17,540 bases of DNA from the NCBI GenBank assembly GCA_009921765.1, contig RFXC01000072.1:1-17540 (forward strand), given 5' to 3'. This DNA comes from Betaproteobacteria bacterium. GTDB taxonomy: Bacteria; Pseudomonadota; Gammaproteobacteria; Burkholderiales; Burkholderiaceae. This document shows, in pieces, positions 8,382-15,888 of this stretch. The position numbers and the translations under genes were made by a program. The notes below the pieces were generated by a model that did no database searches, was not told the origin of the DNA, and saw nothing but the letters and a program-made list of their open reading frames with translations. The first letter of the stretch is position 1; each line of letters begins with the position of its first letter.

Positions 8382-9827
8382 TCACCAGCCTCGCCGCAGG
8401 CGCTCGGCACTCACCCAGGTCGCGTGAAACCCGTTGGGCACGCGCTCGGGCACCCGAATTCGGGCGACCGGGCCCTGACCAATATCGCGGGCATCAAATA
8501 CGTTGCAGTACGACTGAAGGGTTTCGTGGTCGGTCATGAAGCCGACCAGATACCCGTCATCCTCGGCCTTCATGGCGTCAGCCGGCGCAAAGGGCGCCTC
8601 GCTCCACCACTTCGACGGCCCCTCGTGATAGACCTGACAACGGCCAGTCTCAAGATCGTAGCGGGCGAGCCCGCCGAATCGCGGCTCTTCAGGCCGGTTG
8701 ACCCGACCCATCAACAGGTTCCATGAATAGCGTGTTCGCACACCCTGCATGGTGGAGTTGATGACCGGAAACTCGGTGTTGATGAAATCGTCGAGGACGC
8801 GCTCGCGGGTCTGGCCGGTGCGCAGGTTGAACCGCCACTCATAGAACATGCAGTCGTTGTCGAGTTCGGCGAAATAGCGCGGTACCTTCGCAGCGTCGAT
8901 CATGCCGTCGGGCCGGCGTGGAAATTTGAATGGCGTGCCGGTCATGACGATTTCGGTGCCACCCTGCCCGTCTGCCTCTTCCCAGGCGTTGGACACGTGA
9001 TAGATGTAGATGGGGTTGGCCTCGAACCAGCGAATCTGGCTGGGGTTGCCGTGCCTGGGAACAACGCCGAAGCGCGCAGGCATCTGTTCGTAGAAGCGCA
9101 GCTTGTGACGCCCCGCCGCGAAGGCATCCATGTCATAGAACAGCGGCAGGTCATGGAGGATGGTGTAGTTCGTGGTGATCGCCATGTCGTGCGGCAGGCG
9201 CGGCCCGGGCAATTCCACCGGCATGAGGGTGCGCAGCGCGCCCTGTCGATCCAGCACACCATAGTGCATGTAGGGTGCCTTCTTGCCGTAGGCAAAAAAC
9301 AGAAACTCGCCGGTGCGCTCATCGACCTTGGAGTGCGCCGAGATTGGCAGGCCCTCGAGTCGTGGATCGAGCGCGAGCGGGCCTCGGGTGGACAGATCGT
9401 GTGGATTGCAGCGATAGACCGTGCCACCCAGGTACCACATGGTCAGCAGATCGCCGGCAAAGAACTTGACGTCGGTGTTCGAGGTGTTCTTGAGCGGCTG
9501 ATCGGGGCGATCGCGCCGAGGTGGATCTTTCACGCCCTGCCACAGCGCGCGACCGGCCGACAACTCTTCGTCGAGCCCCGCCGTGTGGATCCAGCGATTG
9601 CGGTAGCGCGCGCGGCCACGATCGAATTCGACCGAGTGCAGCATGCCATCGCCGTCAAACCAGTGATAGCGACCTGGTGCCTCGAAGCGCCGGTTGGGAC
9701 CATTTCGAACATGGATGCCGTTGAGGTCCGCCGGAATCTCGCCTTCGATATCGGTGAGCTCGATCACCCGCTCCGATTCGATCGGCGCAAAACCGCCCTC
9801 CAGCACTGGTACGTCGCTCGCGCCCAT
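8382..9827 (-). CDS. carotenoid oxygenase family (lignostilbene-dioxygenase-like) non-haem iron enzyme
   Basis: The product is 481 residues from the ATG at 9827, supported by GGAGA 5 bases upstream; an in-frame ATG at 10010 would cross the promoter region and add a peptide unlike the family. All four iron-binding histidines of the beta-propeller fold are visible: H165 (ISAHSKVD), H213 (LPHDMAIT), H277 (YHVSNAWE) and H468 (GFHATWV). RNGPN (41-45), WFDGDGM (56-62) and FAYG are also family blocks. Enzymes of this family use O2 to cleave conjugated C=C bonds in carotenoids, apocarotenals, stilbenes or phenylpropenes. It leads the transporter/ligase operon, so a stilbenoid or phenylpropenoid substrate delivered by the ABC system is a reasonable guess. 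No signal peptide is seen, so it is cytoplasmic. Confidence 0.92.
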   Translation of the reverse strand: MGASDVPVLEGGFAPIESERVIELTDIEGEIPADLNGIHVRNGPNRRFEAPGRYHWFDGDGMLHSVEFDRGRARYRNRWIHTAGLDEELSAGRALWQGVKDPPRRDRPDQPLKNTSNTDVKFFAGDLLTMWYLGGTVYRCNPHDLSTRGPLALDPRLEGLPISAHSKVDERTGEFLFFAYGKKAPYMHYGVLDRQGALRTLMPVELPGPRLPHDMAITTNYTILHDLPLFYDMDAFAAGRHKLRFYEQMPARFGVVPRHGNPSQIRWFEANPIYIYHVSNAWEEADGQGGTEIVMTGTPFKFPRRPDGMIDAAKVPRYFAELDNDCMFYEWRFNLRTGQTRERVLDDFINTEFPVINSTMQGVRTRYSWNLLMGRVNRPEEPRFGGLARYDLETGRCQVYHEGPSKWWSEAPFAPADAMKAEDDGYLVGFMTDHETLQSYCNVFDARDIGQGPVARIRVPERVPNGFHATWVSAERLRRGW

Positions 9828-9881
9828 GTCGGTCTCCGTAAGTTGTTCTGATTGGCCGTGCCACCCGGCTCGAATGCTTTG

Positions 9882-9909
9882 AGCATAGCAAGCGTTTATT
9901 GGAACGCAA
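9882..9909 (-). promoter_or_regulatory. candidate sigma70-type promoter of the oxygenase-transport operon
   Basis: On the minus strand TTGCGT (9909-9904), a 16-base spacer and TATGCT (9887-9882) form a plausible -35/-10 pair about 55 bases before the oxygenase ATG. An inverted repeat ATGCT-TTG-AGCAT (9874-9886) overlaps the -10 and could be an operator. The match is moderate (3/6 and 4/6). Confidence 0.35.
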
Positions 9910-9910
9910 A

Positions 9911-9942
9911 GGACTGGCGGGCCACGCAGCGCAGGCCAGTCC
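9911..9942. repeat. 8-bp perfect inverted repeat in divergent promoter region
   Basis: GGACTGGC (9911-9918) and GCCAGTCC (9935-9942) are exact complements around a 16-base spacer. It lies between the -35 of the oxygenase operon and the start of the plus-strand small ORF, so it could be a shared operator or form a 5'-leader hairpin. No cognate regulator gene is adjacent. Confidence 0.4.
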
Positions 9943-10002
9943 GCTTCGCCGCCCTTCAGGACCAGCGGGTAACATCGGGTCAACCGAACCGAGGAGCCAA
10001 CG

Positions 10003-10164
10003 ATGGCCAACCGATCATTCCGCGAACCGATGCCCCTGTCCGCTCATTGCGCTTGCCGGGCAGCTCTCCGGTCGGGGCTTCTCACTATGCTCGCTGTGCT
10101 CGTTGGCCTCACCGCGCTACTGATGGGCGCACAGGCAAGCGCGCAGCCGGTTGTACAGCCATGA
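10003..10164 (+). CDS. small ORF (53 aa) with signal-peptide-like sequence, coupled to sulfatase
   Basis: The ATG at 10003 has GAGGAG (9991-9996) 6 bases upstream, the best ribosome-binding site in this region. The 53-residue product has a basic N-part, a hydrophobic core LLTMLAVLVGLTALLMGA and an AxA-type cleavage site ASA-QP, leaving only about six residues after it. The TGA overlaps the sulfatase ATG as ATGA (10161-10164), which points to translational coupling; the sulfatase has no ribosome-binding site of its own. It may be a membrane-anchored mini-protein, a translation leader, or the 5' relic of a secreted-protein gene whose body was deleted. The family is not recognised. Confidence 0.6.
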   Translation: MANRSFREPMPLSAHCACRAALRSGLLTMLAVLVGLTALLMGAQASAQPVVQP

Positions 10165-11750
10165 AACAGCCCAACTTCCTTTTCATCATCACCGATCAGC
10201 ATCGTGCCGATCACCTGGGCTGCTACGGCAATCCAATCGTTCGTACCCCCCACATTGACGCGATCGCCGCCCGCGGGTTGCGGTTCAACCGCTTTCACGT
10301 CGCCACCCCGGTCTGCATGCCCAACCGGGCGAGCATCATGACCGGCCGGATGCCATCTGTGCATCGCTCGCGCAGCAACGGCATTCCGCTGTCGCTGGAC
10401 GCCACCACGTTTTCGCAGTTGCTGCTCGAACATGGATACGACACGGCGCTGATCGGCAAGTGCCATCTGCAGAACATGGAAGACCGTCCGCCGCTTGTCG
10501 ACCCCGAAGATGTGGGCACGCTCAAGCCCACGCCCGGCTATGCAGAGGCCACCCATAGCGATCTCGAGCAGGCGGCCTATCGTCAGGAACTGCGCTCCAC
10601 GTGGACCGATCCCGAGCACCGACTCACCTTGCCCTACTACGGCTTTTCGCACGTGGAACTCTGCAATCACCACGGCGATGAGACCTACGGGGACTGGAGC
10701 CGCTGGGCGGCGGCACAGATGCACGACTTCGAAGCACACCGCGGCCCCGGTCGCGGGATACCGGATGCGCGCTTCTCGGCGCCGCAGGCGCGCCGTACCC
10801 CGCTTCCCGAGCACCTCTATTCAAGCGCCTACATTGCAGAGCGCTCGGTCGACTACCTGCGCCGCCATGTCGCCTCGGGCAGTCGCCGCCCCTTCTTTCT
10901 CAAATGTTCCTTTCCCGACCCGCACCATCCGTTCACGCCGCCGGGGAAATACTGGGACATGTATTCGCCCGACTCTGTGCAGATACCCGAGACCTGCGCC
11001 GAACCCGGGCCCGATGCGCCAGCACATGTCCGCTGGATTCACGAAGAGCGCAGGCAAGGCAAGTCGCTCCTCACCGCGCAGCGCATGTTTGCGGTGAGTG
11101 CCGCCGAAACACGCGAGATCCTGGCGCTCACCTACGGCATGATCACCATGATCGATGATGCAGTGGGGCGGATTCTGAACGCGCTTCGCGAATCGGGTCT
11201 GGCCGACAACACGGTGGTCGTCTTCACCAGTGATCATGGCGACTACATGGGCGACCACGGCCTCATGCTGAAGGGCCCGATCCACTACCAGGGGCTGGTG
11301 CGCATCCCGTTCATCTGGTCCGACCCAGCCGCCTCGCAGACGGGCACGAGCACCGAATCGCTAGGCAGCAGCATCGATATCGCCCGCACCGTGCTGGCGC
11401 GCGCCGGCATCGCGCCGGTCAACGGCATGCAGGGCCGCAATCTTGCGCCGCAGCCCGGCGTGCCCGCAGCGAACGAACCCGATTCGATTCTGATCGAAGA
11501 CGACAACCAGCGCGCCTATCTTGGATTTTCAGAGCCGGTGCGCGCCCGTACGCTGGTGACTGCAAGCCACCGGCTCACCCTGTATCTGGGCGCCGACTGG
11601 GGGGAACTCTACGATCTCAATGCCGATCCGCTCGAGCGCCACAATCTGTGGGAGCAGGAGCCCGTTTTGCGGGGCGCCCTGCTCGAGCGGATGGTGCAGA
11701 AAATGATGGCGCTTGCCGACCGCAGCCCGCGTCCGACGCGCATCGCCTAG
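10161..11750 (+). CDS. type I sulfatase (formylglycine-dependent), arylsulfatase/choline-sulfatase-like
   Basis: The product is 529 residues from the ATG at 10161, chosen because TDQHRADHLGCYGN immediately follows, as in the family; the frame stays open upstream, but that region is leader sequence. Active-site motifs are C52-M-P-N-R56 (the C-x-P-x-R consensus, Cys converted to formylglycine), metal/active-site residues Asp12-Gln13, K100 and H102 (GKCHL), H256 (FPDPHHPF), D358-H359 (TSDHGDYMGDHG) and K371. It should hydrolyse sulfate or related esters. No signal peptide is present, so it is probably cytoplasmic; the preceding small ORF encodes a signal-like peptide but in another frame. No formylglycine-generating enzyme gene is in the window. 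It may serve the adjacent divergent operon by desulfating an imported conjugate (inference). Confidence 0.9.
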   Translation: MKQPNFLFIITDQHRADHLGCYGNPIVRTPHIDAIAARGLRFNRFHVATPVCMPNRASIMTGRMPSVHRSRSNGIPLSLDATTFSQLLLEHGYDTALIGKCHLQNMEDRPPLVDPEDVGTLKPTPGYAEATHSDLEQAAYRQELRSTWTDPEHRLTLPYYGFSHVELCNHHGDETYGDWSRWAAAQMHDFEAHRGPGRGIPDARFSAPQARRTPLPEHLYSSAYIAERSVDYLRRHVASGSRRPFFLKCSFPDPHHPFTPPGKYWDMYSPDSVQIPETCAEPGPDAPAHVRWIHEERRQGKSLLTAQRMFAVSAAETREILALTYGMITMIDDAVGRILNALRESGLADNTVVVFTSDHGDYMGDHGLMLKGPIHYQGLVRIPFIWSDPAASQTGTSTESLGSSIDIARTVLARAGIAPVNGMQGRNLAPQPGVPAANEPDSILIEDDNQRAYLGFSEPVRARTLVTASHRLTLYLGADWGELYDLNADPLERHNLWEQEPVLRGALLERMVQKMMALADRSPRPTRIA

Positions 11751-11768
11751 ACGCGGCCGCCACAAGAA

Positions 11769-11790
11769 GCGGGGGCGCTCCCGCCCCTGC
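11769..11790. terminator. GC-rich hairpin between convergent sulfatase and htpX
   Basis: GCGGGGGCG (11769-11777) and CGCCCCTGC (11782-11790) pair over 9 bp with one G-T wobble around a CTCC loop. It lies 18 bases past the sulfatase stop and 7 bases past the htpX stop on the other strand. There is no clear T-run on either side, so a bidirectional terminator is likely by position rather than by canonical form. Confidence 0.5.
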
Positions 11791-11797
11791 AAGCCGT

Positions 11798-12670
11798 TTA
11801 CTGCGCCTGAAGCGCGCGAATGCGCTCTTCGATCGGCGGGTGGCTGGAGAACAGCGCCATGATGCCGCTGGGCCGCGAGCTGATGCCCATGTTCTGAACG
11901 GTTTTGGGCAGTTCGCCCGGATCGAGGTTGCCCAGGCGTGCGAGCGCGTTGATCATGGACTGGCGCTGCCCCATGTACTGCGCGGCGCCGGAATCGGCGC
12001 GGTACTCGCGCTGACGGGAGAACCAGGCGACCACCATGGCAGCGAGCACGCCCAGAAGGATGTCCATGACGATGGTGGTCACGAAGTAACCCACGCCCGG
12101 GGCATCATCCTTGTTCTGCAGAATCATGCGGTCGACCACATAGCCCACCACCCGCGAGATGAACACCACGAAGGTATTCATCACCCCCTGAATCAGGGTG
12201 AGCGTCACCATGTCGCCGTTGGCCACATGCGCCACCTCATGACCGATGACCGCCTCGACCTCATCCCGGCTCATCGATTGGAGCAGCCCCGTGGACACCG
12301 CCACCAGCGCGGAATTCTTGAAGGCGCCAGTGGCGAAGGCATTGGGCTCGCCTTCATAGATGGCGACCTCGGGCATGTTGATGCCTGCCTTCTGGGCGAA
12401 CCGCGCCACGGTGCGCACGATCCACTGGTGACCGGGGTCAGGCGAGTCATTGATGATCTGCGCCCCCGTGGACCACTTGGCCATGGGTTTGCTCATCAGG
12501 AGCGAAATGAACGCGCCGCCAAACCCCATCACGGCTGCGAACACCAGCAGCGTGCCGAGATTGAGCCCGGCACTCGACAGGAAGCGGTTGAGGCCGAGAA
12601 CATTGACGACAATGCTGAGCACCAGCATCACCGCCAGGTTGGTGAGAATGAAGAGAATGACCCGTTTCAT
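11798..12670 (-). CDS. htpX: membrane zinc metalloprotease HtpX
   Basis: The product is 290 residues (E. coli HtpX is 293). The start [15 protein letters not shown] matches the family and has GGAGG about 10 bases upstream; a longer in-frame start at 12727 is not needed. Two N-terminal membrane helices (about 4-26 and 38-58) precede the M48 zinc motif H144-E-V-A-H148, the third ligand is Glu222 (REYRADSGA), and two further hydrophobic segments lie between about 155 and 215. The C-terminus keeps [14 protein letters not shown]. It degrades misfolded inner-membrane proteins alongside FtsH and is usually stress-induced. It is convergent with the sulfatase and probably monocistronic. Confidence 0.96.
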   Translation of the reverse strand: MKRVILFILTNLAVMLVLSIVVNVLGLNRFLSSAGLNLGTLLVFAAVMGFGGAFISLLMSKPMAKWSTGAQIINDSPDPGHQWIVRTVARFAQKAGINMPEVAIYEGEPNAFATGAFKNSALVAVSTGLLQSMSRDEVEAVIGHEVAHVANGDMVTLTLIQGVMNTFVVFISRVVGYVVDRMILQNKDDAPGVGYFVTTIVMDILLGVLAAMVVAWFSRQREYRADSGAAQYMGQRQSMINALARLGNLDPGELPKTVQNMGISSRPSGIMALFSSHPPIEERIRALQAQ

Positions 12671-12704
12671 AACCCTGCCCTCCGACACCGGCGAAAGATA
12701 AGCC

Positions 12705-12733
12705 AATATCGTAGCGAATCCGGGCAATTACAA
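12705..12733 (-). promoter_or_regulatory. candidate htpX promoter
   Basis: TTGTAA (12733-12728), a 17-base spacer and GATATT (12710-12705) lie on the minus strand about 35 bases before the htpX ATG, in a short AT-richer stretch. Both hexamers match the sigma70 consensus at 4/6. A heat-shock or Cpx-type signal was not recognised. Confidence 0.35.
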
Positions 12734-12834
12734 GGGGCCAATAACCTTGGCGCGCAGCGGCAAAGCTGATCGCAGCGCAGCCGCCACCAGAATGCCGCGC
12801 CAGAGCGGCAGCGCGACCCCGCCCAATACTGAAC

Positions 12835-13461
12835 TCAGACCCAGGCCTGCAGCACGTACTCGTAGAGCCCCTGGCCGTTGGTCAGATCAACCCGCTGAAG
12901 GGCGATTTTGAGCGTTCCCTGCTCACGCACGAGCGTGTGCCGGTAGCTGCCCCCGAAATGACGGATGTCATCGCGCCGCATTTCCATCATCTGGAATCGG
13001 GAATAGACCTCCACCCGATCGGACGCCGCTGATTCGATCATCACGTTGCCCACCAGATGATTGGTGGCCCAGGCGGCAGCCTGCGACCAGGCGTTGGGGT
13101 GCTGCAGACGCCCCATGCGGACTTCGCGCAGGTACGCATCCTCGGCAAAAATGGAGGCCTCGGCTTCCCAGTCGGTCTGGTCTGGCGTGGCCGGCATCCA
13201 GTAAATGCCGTCATTGCTGAACAGCCCACACCAGGCGGCCCACGCCTTGGCGTCCAGCATGGCGGCCTGACGGTAAAGCAGGGTTTCAACTTCTCGCTGC
13301 AGGGCAGGATCAACGGCGATGGCACTCGGGACGTATCCGGTGGCCGGAAGTCGACCACGCCCCACGTGTTCGGGCGCGATCGACTCGGCGCCGGTCATCG
13401 ATTCGATGGCCTCGATCACCACGCCGGTGCCGAGGGCCTGACTGACGTCATTGCGTTGCAT
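12835..13461 (-). CDS. aromatic-ring-hydroxylating dioxygenase beta (small) subunit with N-terminal extension
   Basis: The product is 208 residues. From about residue 51 (DPALQREVETLLYRQAAMLD) it follows the SnoaL/NTF2-like small-subunit fold, with WCGLFSNDGIYWMP, the HLVGNV strand, YSRFQMMEMRR and the GGSYRHTLV segment. Beta subunits are usually 155-180 residues; here about 50 residues (MQRNDVSQALGTG...) precede the core. The start is well supported: GAGGAG sits in the 13-base gap after the alpha-subunit stop. The subunit is structural, supporting an alpha3beta3 hexamer. It lies directly downstream of the alpha gene. Confidence 0.92.
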   Translation of the reverse strand: MQRNDVSQALGTGVVIEAIESMTGAESIAPEHVGRGRLPATGYVPSAIAVDPALQREVETLLYRQAAMLDAKAWAAWCGLFSNDGIYWMPATPDQTDWEAEASIFAEDAYLREVRMGRLQHPNAWSQAAAWATNHLVGNVMIESAASDRVEVYSRFQMMEMRRDDIRHFGGSYRHTLVREQGTLKIALQRVDLTNGQGLYEYVLQAWV

Positions 13462-13474
13462 GGCGGCTCTCCTC

Positions 13475-14794
13475 TCAGGCCTTGGCGCCGGCCACGACCG
13501 GCTGCATGTAGGCCTTCCAGGCCTTGAACTGGTTGCGCATCACCACTTCAGACGTGCCCCGGTTCGAGTAGGACACGCCGTCAGCTTCGGTATCTCGGCC
13601 GAAATCACGATGAAAGCTCACCCACTCGCCGCCCTTGGACTGCAAGCCCTGCTGGCCCTTGGTCCAATTTTCGAGGTCATCGGCGTTGATCATGGTGGCT
13701 GGCGAATTGACCAGGTTGAAATACCAGAGCGAGCGGCGATAAATGGCCTCGGGAACCCCTTTCAGGCGGAAGTGCCAGATCTCGGACAGCGTGCGGTCGG
13801 GGCCCATGGGGCGCAGGCAGCGCAGCTGCTGCAGAGGCGACTGCACCGACAGATAGGGGTAGACCAGCACGTGATGGATGCTGCGCGACAGATATTCCTC
13901 GGCCTTTTCCTCACCGTAGGCTTTCTTCATGAGCGCTTCATACTCGACCGTGTCGGGGTCGGTGGGGCGCAGCCCCATGTAGGCCTTCAGAATGCCGTGG
14001 CCGTTCGGGAAATTCACGGTTTGCACGCTGTCCCACTGATCAAAGCTCGAGGCAAACGTGGACAGATAGTGGAAGAACAGCGGCGCCTTGCCCTGCTCGG
14101 CCTTCAACCGGTTTTCAATACGCCGAGCCGGCACGCCAGTGGATTGGTGGGTGACTGAGGGATGGAGGGAATCGAGCTGGTTTTCCATGAAGAACTTCCA
14201 GTTCGAACGCTGCATCACGCGATGGCAGACCGGCACCGCTTCAACCTCGCCCACTGGGGATCGATCGCAGATATCGTCAAACGCCACTTTCGAGTCGCCC
14301 AGAAACTCGGTGAGCGAAGGACCTGTGGGTGACAGGCTTGCGAACACGAATCCGCGATAGCTGTCGACGCGCGCCGCCGGCACCATGCTGGCTTGAGGAT
14401 CGTCGAAGCTGAGACGTGTGCCCTCGTAGCCCTTGGCAAGCGGAATCGCGCTGATCTTGCCATCGAGATTGAAGCTCCAGGCGTGATACGAACACACGAA
14501 GTGCTTGCCGGTGTTGCCGCTCTGGTTGCCACACAGCATGACGCCGCGATGCGGACAGCGGTTGTAGAGCACGTGAATGCGCATGTCCTGGCCGCGCACC
14601 ATCACCATGGGCTGACGGCCGATTTGCAGCGTCCAGTAGTCGCCCGGCTTTTTTACCTGCGATTCATGGCCGCAATACACCCAGATTTTCTCGAAGACGT
14701 GTTCCATCTCGAGATCGAACAGGGATTGATCGGTGTAGACGCTGCGGTGCACGCGGTCGGGCTGCACCAGGTAATCGAGGTCGATGGCGGTCAT
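13475..14794 (-). CDS. aromatic-ring-hydroxylating dioxygenase alpha subunit (Rieske non-haem iron)
   Basis: The product is 439 residues. The Rieske [2Fe-2S] motif is C80-P-H82 ... C101-S-Y-H104. The mononuclear iron site reads N205-Q-L-D208-S-L-H211-P-S-V-T-H216, with the carboxylate ligand in NADDLEN (Asp372 or 373). It catalyses cis-dihydroxylation or hydroxylation of an aromatic ring with O2 and electrons from a ferredoxin/reductase. Neither redox partner is encoded in the window, so they must be supplied from elsewhere. The ATG at 14794 fits the family N-terminus (YLVQPDRVHRSVYTD). It is divergent from the LysR gene, the usual arrangement for an inducible oxygenase. The substrate class cannot be fixed from sequence alone. 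Confidence 0.95.
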   Translation of the reverse strand: MTAIDLDYLVQPDRVHRSVYTDQSLFDLEMEHVFEKIWVYCGHESQVKKPGDYWTLQIGRQPMVMVRGQDMRIHVLYNRCPHRGVMLCGNQSGNTGKHFVCSYHAWSFNLDGKISAIPLAKGYEGTRLSFDDPQASMVPAARVDSYRGFVFASLSPTGPSLTEFLGDSKVAFDDICDRSPVGEVEAVPVCHRVMQRSNWKFFMENQLDSLHPSVTHQSTGVPARRIENRLKAEQGKAPLFFHYLSTFASSFDQWDSVQTVNFPNGHGILKAYMGLRPTDPDTVEYEALMKKAYGEEKAEEYLSRSIHHVLVYPYLSVQSPLQQLRCLRPMGPDRTLSEIWHFRLKGVPEAIYRRSLWYFNLVNSPATMINADDLENWTKGQQGLQSKGGEWVSFHRDFGRDTEADGVSYSNRGTSEVVMRNQFKAWKAYMQPVVAGAKA

Positions 14795-14871
14795 CTCGCG
14801 CTCCGTGGCCGGATTGGACGCCGAACCTTAGCAAAGGCGTCGGCACGATCCAACAACCAACCATGCTTTTT

Positions 14872-14890
14872 CCATTACCATGGGTTATGG
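14872..14890. promoter_or_regulatory. LysR-box-like inverted repeat overlapping the regulator start
   Basis: CCATTACC (14872-14879) and GGTTATGG (14883-14890) form a near-perfect inverted repeat (7/8) around ATG. The inner part TTACCATGGGTTA is a T-N11-A LysR-type site. It lies in the divergent region and covers the start codon at 14887, fitting autorepression plus control of the oxygenase genes. Confidence 0.45.
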
Positions 14891-15804
14891 ATTATCGAAA
14901 GGTGCAGATGTTTCTCGCTGCGGTCCGGCACGGCAACCTGACCGAGGCCGCGGCCGAGCTCGGCGTGTCGCAGCCGGCGCTGTCCAAGAGCATCAAGGCG
15001 CTCGAGCGTGCAGTGGGCGTGCGGCTCCTCGATCGCGGGCGTTTCGGAGTCGCGCCCACGCCGGCCGGCGAGGCGCTGCTGCAGCATGGGCAGGTCGTCG
15101 AGGCCGAGTTGCGAAGCGCCGTCAGCACGATCGATGCGCTGAAGGGCGCGCGGGGCGGCCATGTGCTGGTGGGCTGCGGCCCCACCGAGGCCAACCGGCT
15201 ATTGCCGCAGGCCCTGCTGCGGCTCGGTGAGACACACCCCGGCCTGCGGGTCACCGCGCTCTACGGTCTGAACGAATCACTGATGCCCTGGGTCAAGCTG
15301 GGCGAGGTCGACTTCGCGCTGTCATCGGTACCGGCGCGAGCCGTCGATCCGGCGCTCACCCACGAATCGCTGTTCACCGAAACCGGCGTGGTGGTGGCGC
15401 GAGCGGGTCACCCGTTGGCACGCGCCCGCGCGATCGAGCCGGCGCAACTGGCCGCCGAGCGCTGGATCCTGCCCCGGCGCCGCGAACTGGAACGTCTGGC
15501 ATTCGACGACTTCTTCACCCGTCACGGCATCGATCCGCCCGAGGCGCAGGTGGAAACGACGTCCACTGTGCTCATGAAAGCGATGGTGATGCAAAGCGAC
15601 GCGCTCACTTTCATTCCGCGCGAACTCATCTGGTGGGAGGTGCAGGCGGGTCAACTGGTGCCGCTCAATGTGCGTGGCACCGACTGGACCCGGATCGTGG
15701 GCATCACGCGCAGGCGGCGCGGATCGATGAGTCCGGCAGCGATGCGGCTGATTGACGCGCTGCGAGAGGTGGCGAAGCGGCAGTTCGAGGGGGTGGTGGG
15801 GTAG
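14887..15804 (+). CDS. LysR-family transcriptional regulator
   Basis: The product is 305 residues from the ATG at 14887 (MDYRKVQMFLAAVRHGN), the usual LysR opening. An in-frame ATG at 14863 would add MLFPLPWV and has no better ribosome-binding site. The winged helix-turn-helix is at about residues 18-40 (LTEAAAELGVSQPALSKSIKALE), followed by the linker helix and a LysR_substrate effector domain (VLVGCGPTEANRLLPQALLRL...). It is divergent from the Rieske oxygenase genes 92 bases away, so it probably activates them in response to the aromatic substrate and represses itself. The effector is unknown. Confidence 0.93.
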   Translation: MDYRKVQMFLAAVRHGNLTEAAAELGVSQPALSKSIKALERAVGVRLLDRGRFGVAPTPAGEALLQHGQVVEAELRSAVSTIDALKGARGGHVLVGCGPTEANRLLPQALLRLGETHPGLRVTALYGLNESLMPWVKLGEVDFALSSVPARAVDPALTHESLFTETGVVVARAGHPLARARAIEPAQLAAERWILPRRRELERLAFDDFFTRHGIDPPEAQVETTSTVLMKAMVMQSDALTFIPRELIWWEVQAGQLVPLNVRGTDWTRIVGITRRRRGSMSPAAMRLIDALREVAKRQFEGVVG

Positions 15805-15814
15805 GTTGCCTTGG

Positions 15815-15888
15815 AGATCACGCGGTCAAGTGCGAGCCCCTTTGTTTAACAATGATTGATATCGCAGCCTCTCGGGGTTAGGCTCTGC
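15815..15888 (+). repeat. 74-bp direct repeat, copy A
   Basis: It aligns without gaps to 16476-16549 at 66 of 74 positions, in the same orientation. It contains the palindrome TTGTTTAACAA and GCCTCTCGGGGTTAG. Copy B lies just upstream of mazE, whereas copy A has no antitoxin after it. The stop codon of the truncated parE lies inside it (15878-15880). Confidence 0.85.

Noticed and set aside
9828..10010. Extension of the oxygenase to an in-frame ATG at 10010
   Set aside because: It adds 61 non-family residues, crosses the divergent promoter and ignores the good ribosome-binding site before 9827.
9852..10160. Upstream extension of the sulfatase frame
   Set aside because: The family N-terminus begins at 10161, and the extension overlaps a well-initiated small ORF in another frame.
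10161..10200. Sulfatase metal-site Asp-Gln instead of Asp-Asp as a broken active site
   Set aside because: TDQHR-type N-termini are common in this sulfatase branch, and all other catalytic residues are present.
11648..12769. 373-codon plus-strand open frame over htpX
   Set aside because: It covers the HtpX gene antisense, is His/Arg-rich and low in hydrophobic structure; HtpX motifs are complete on the other strand.
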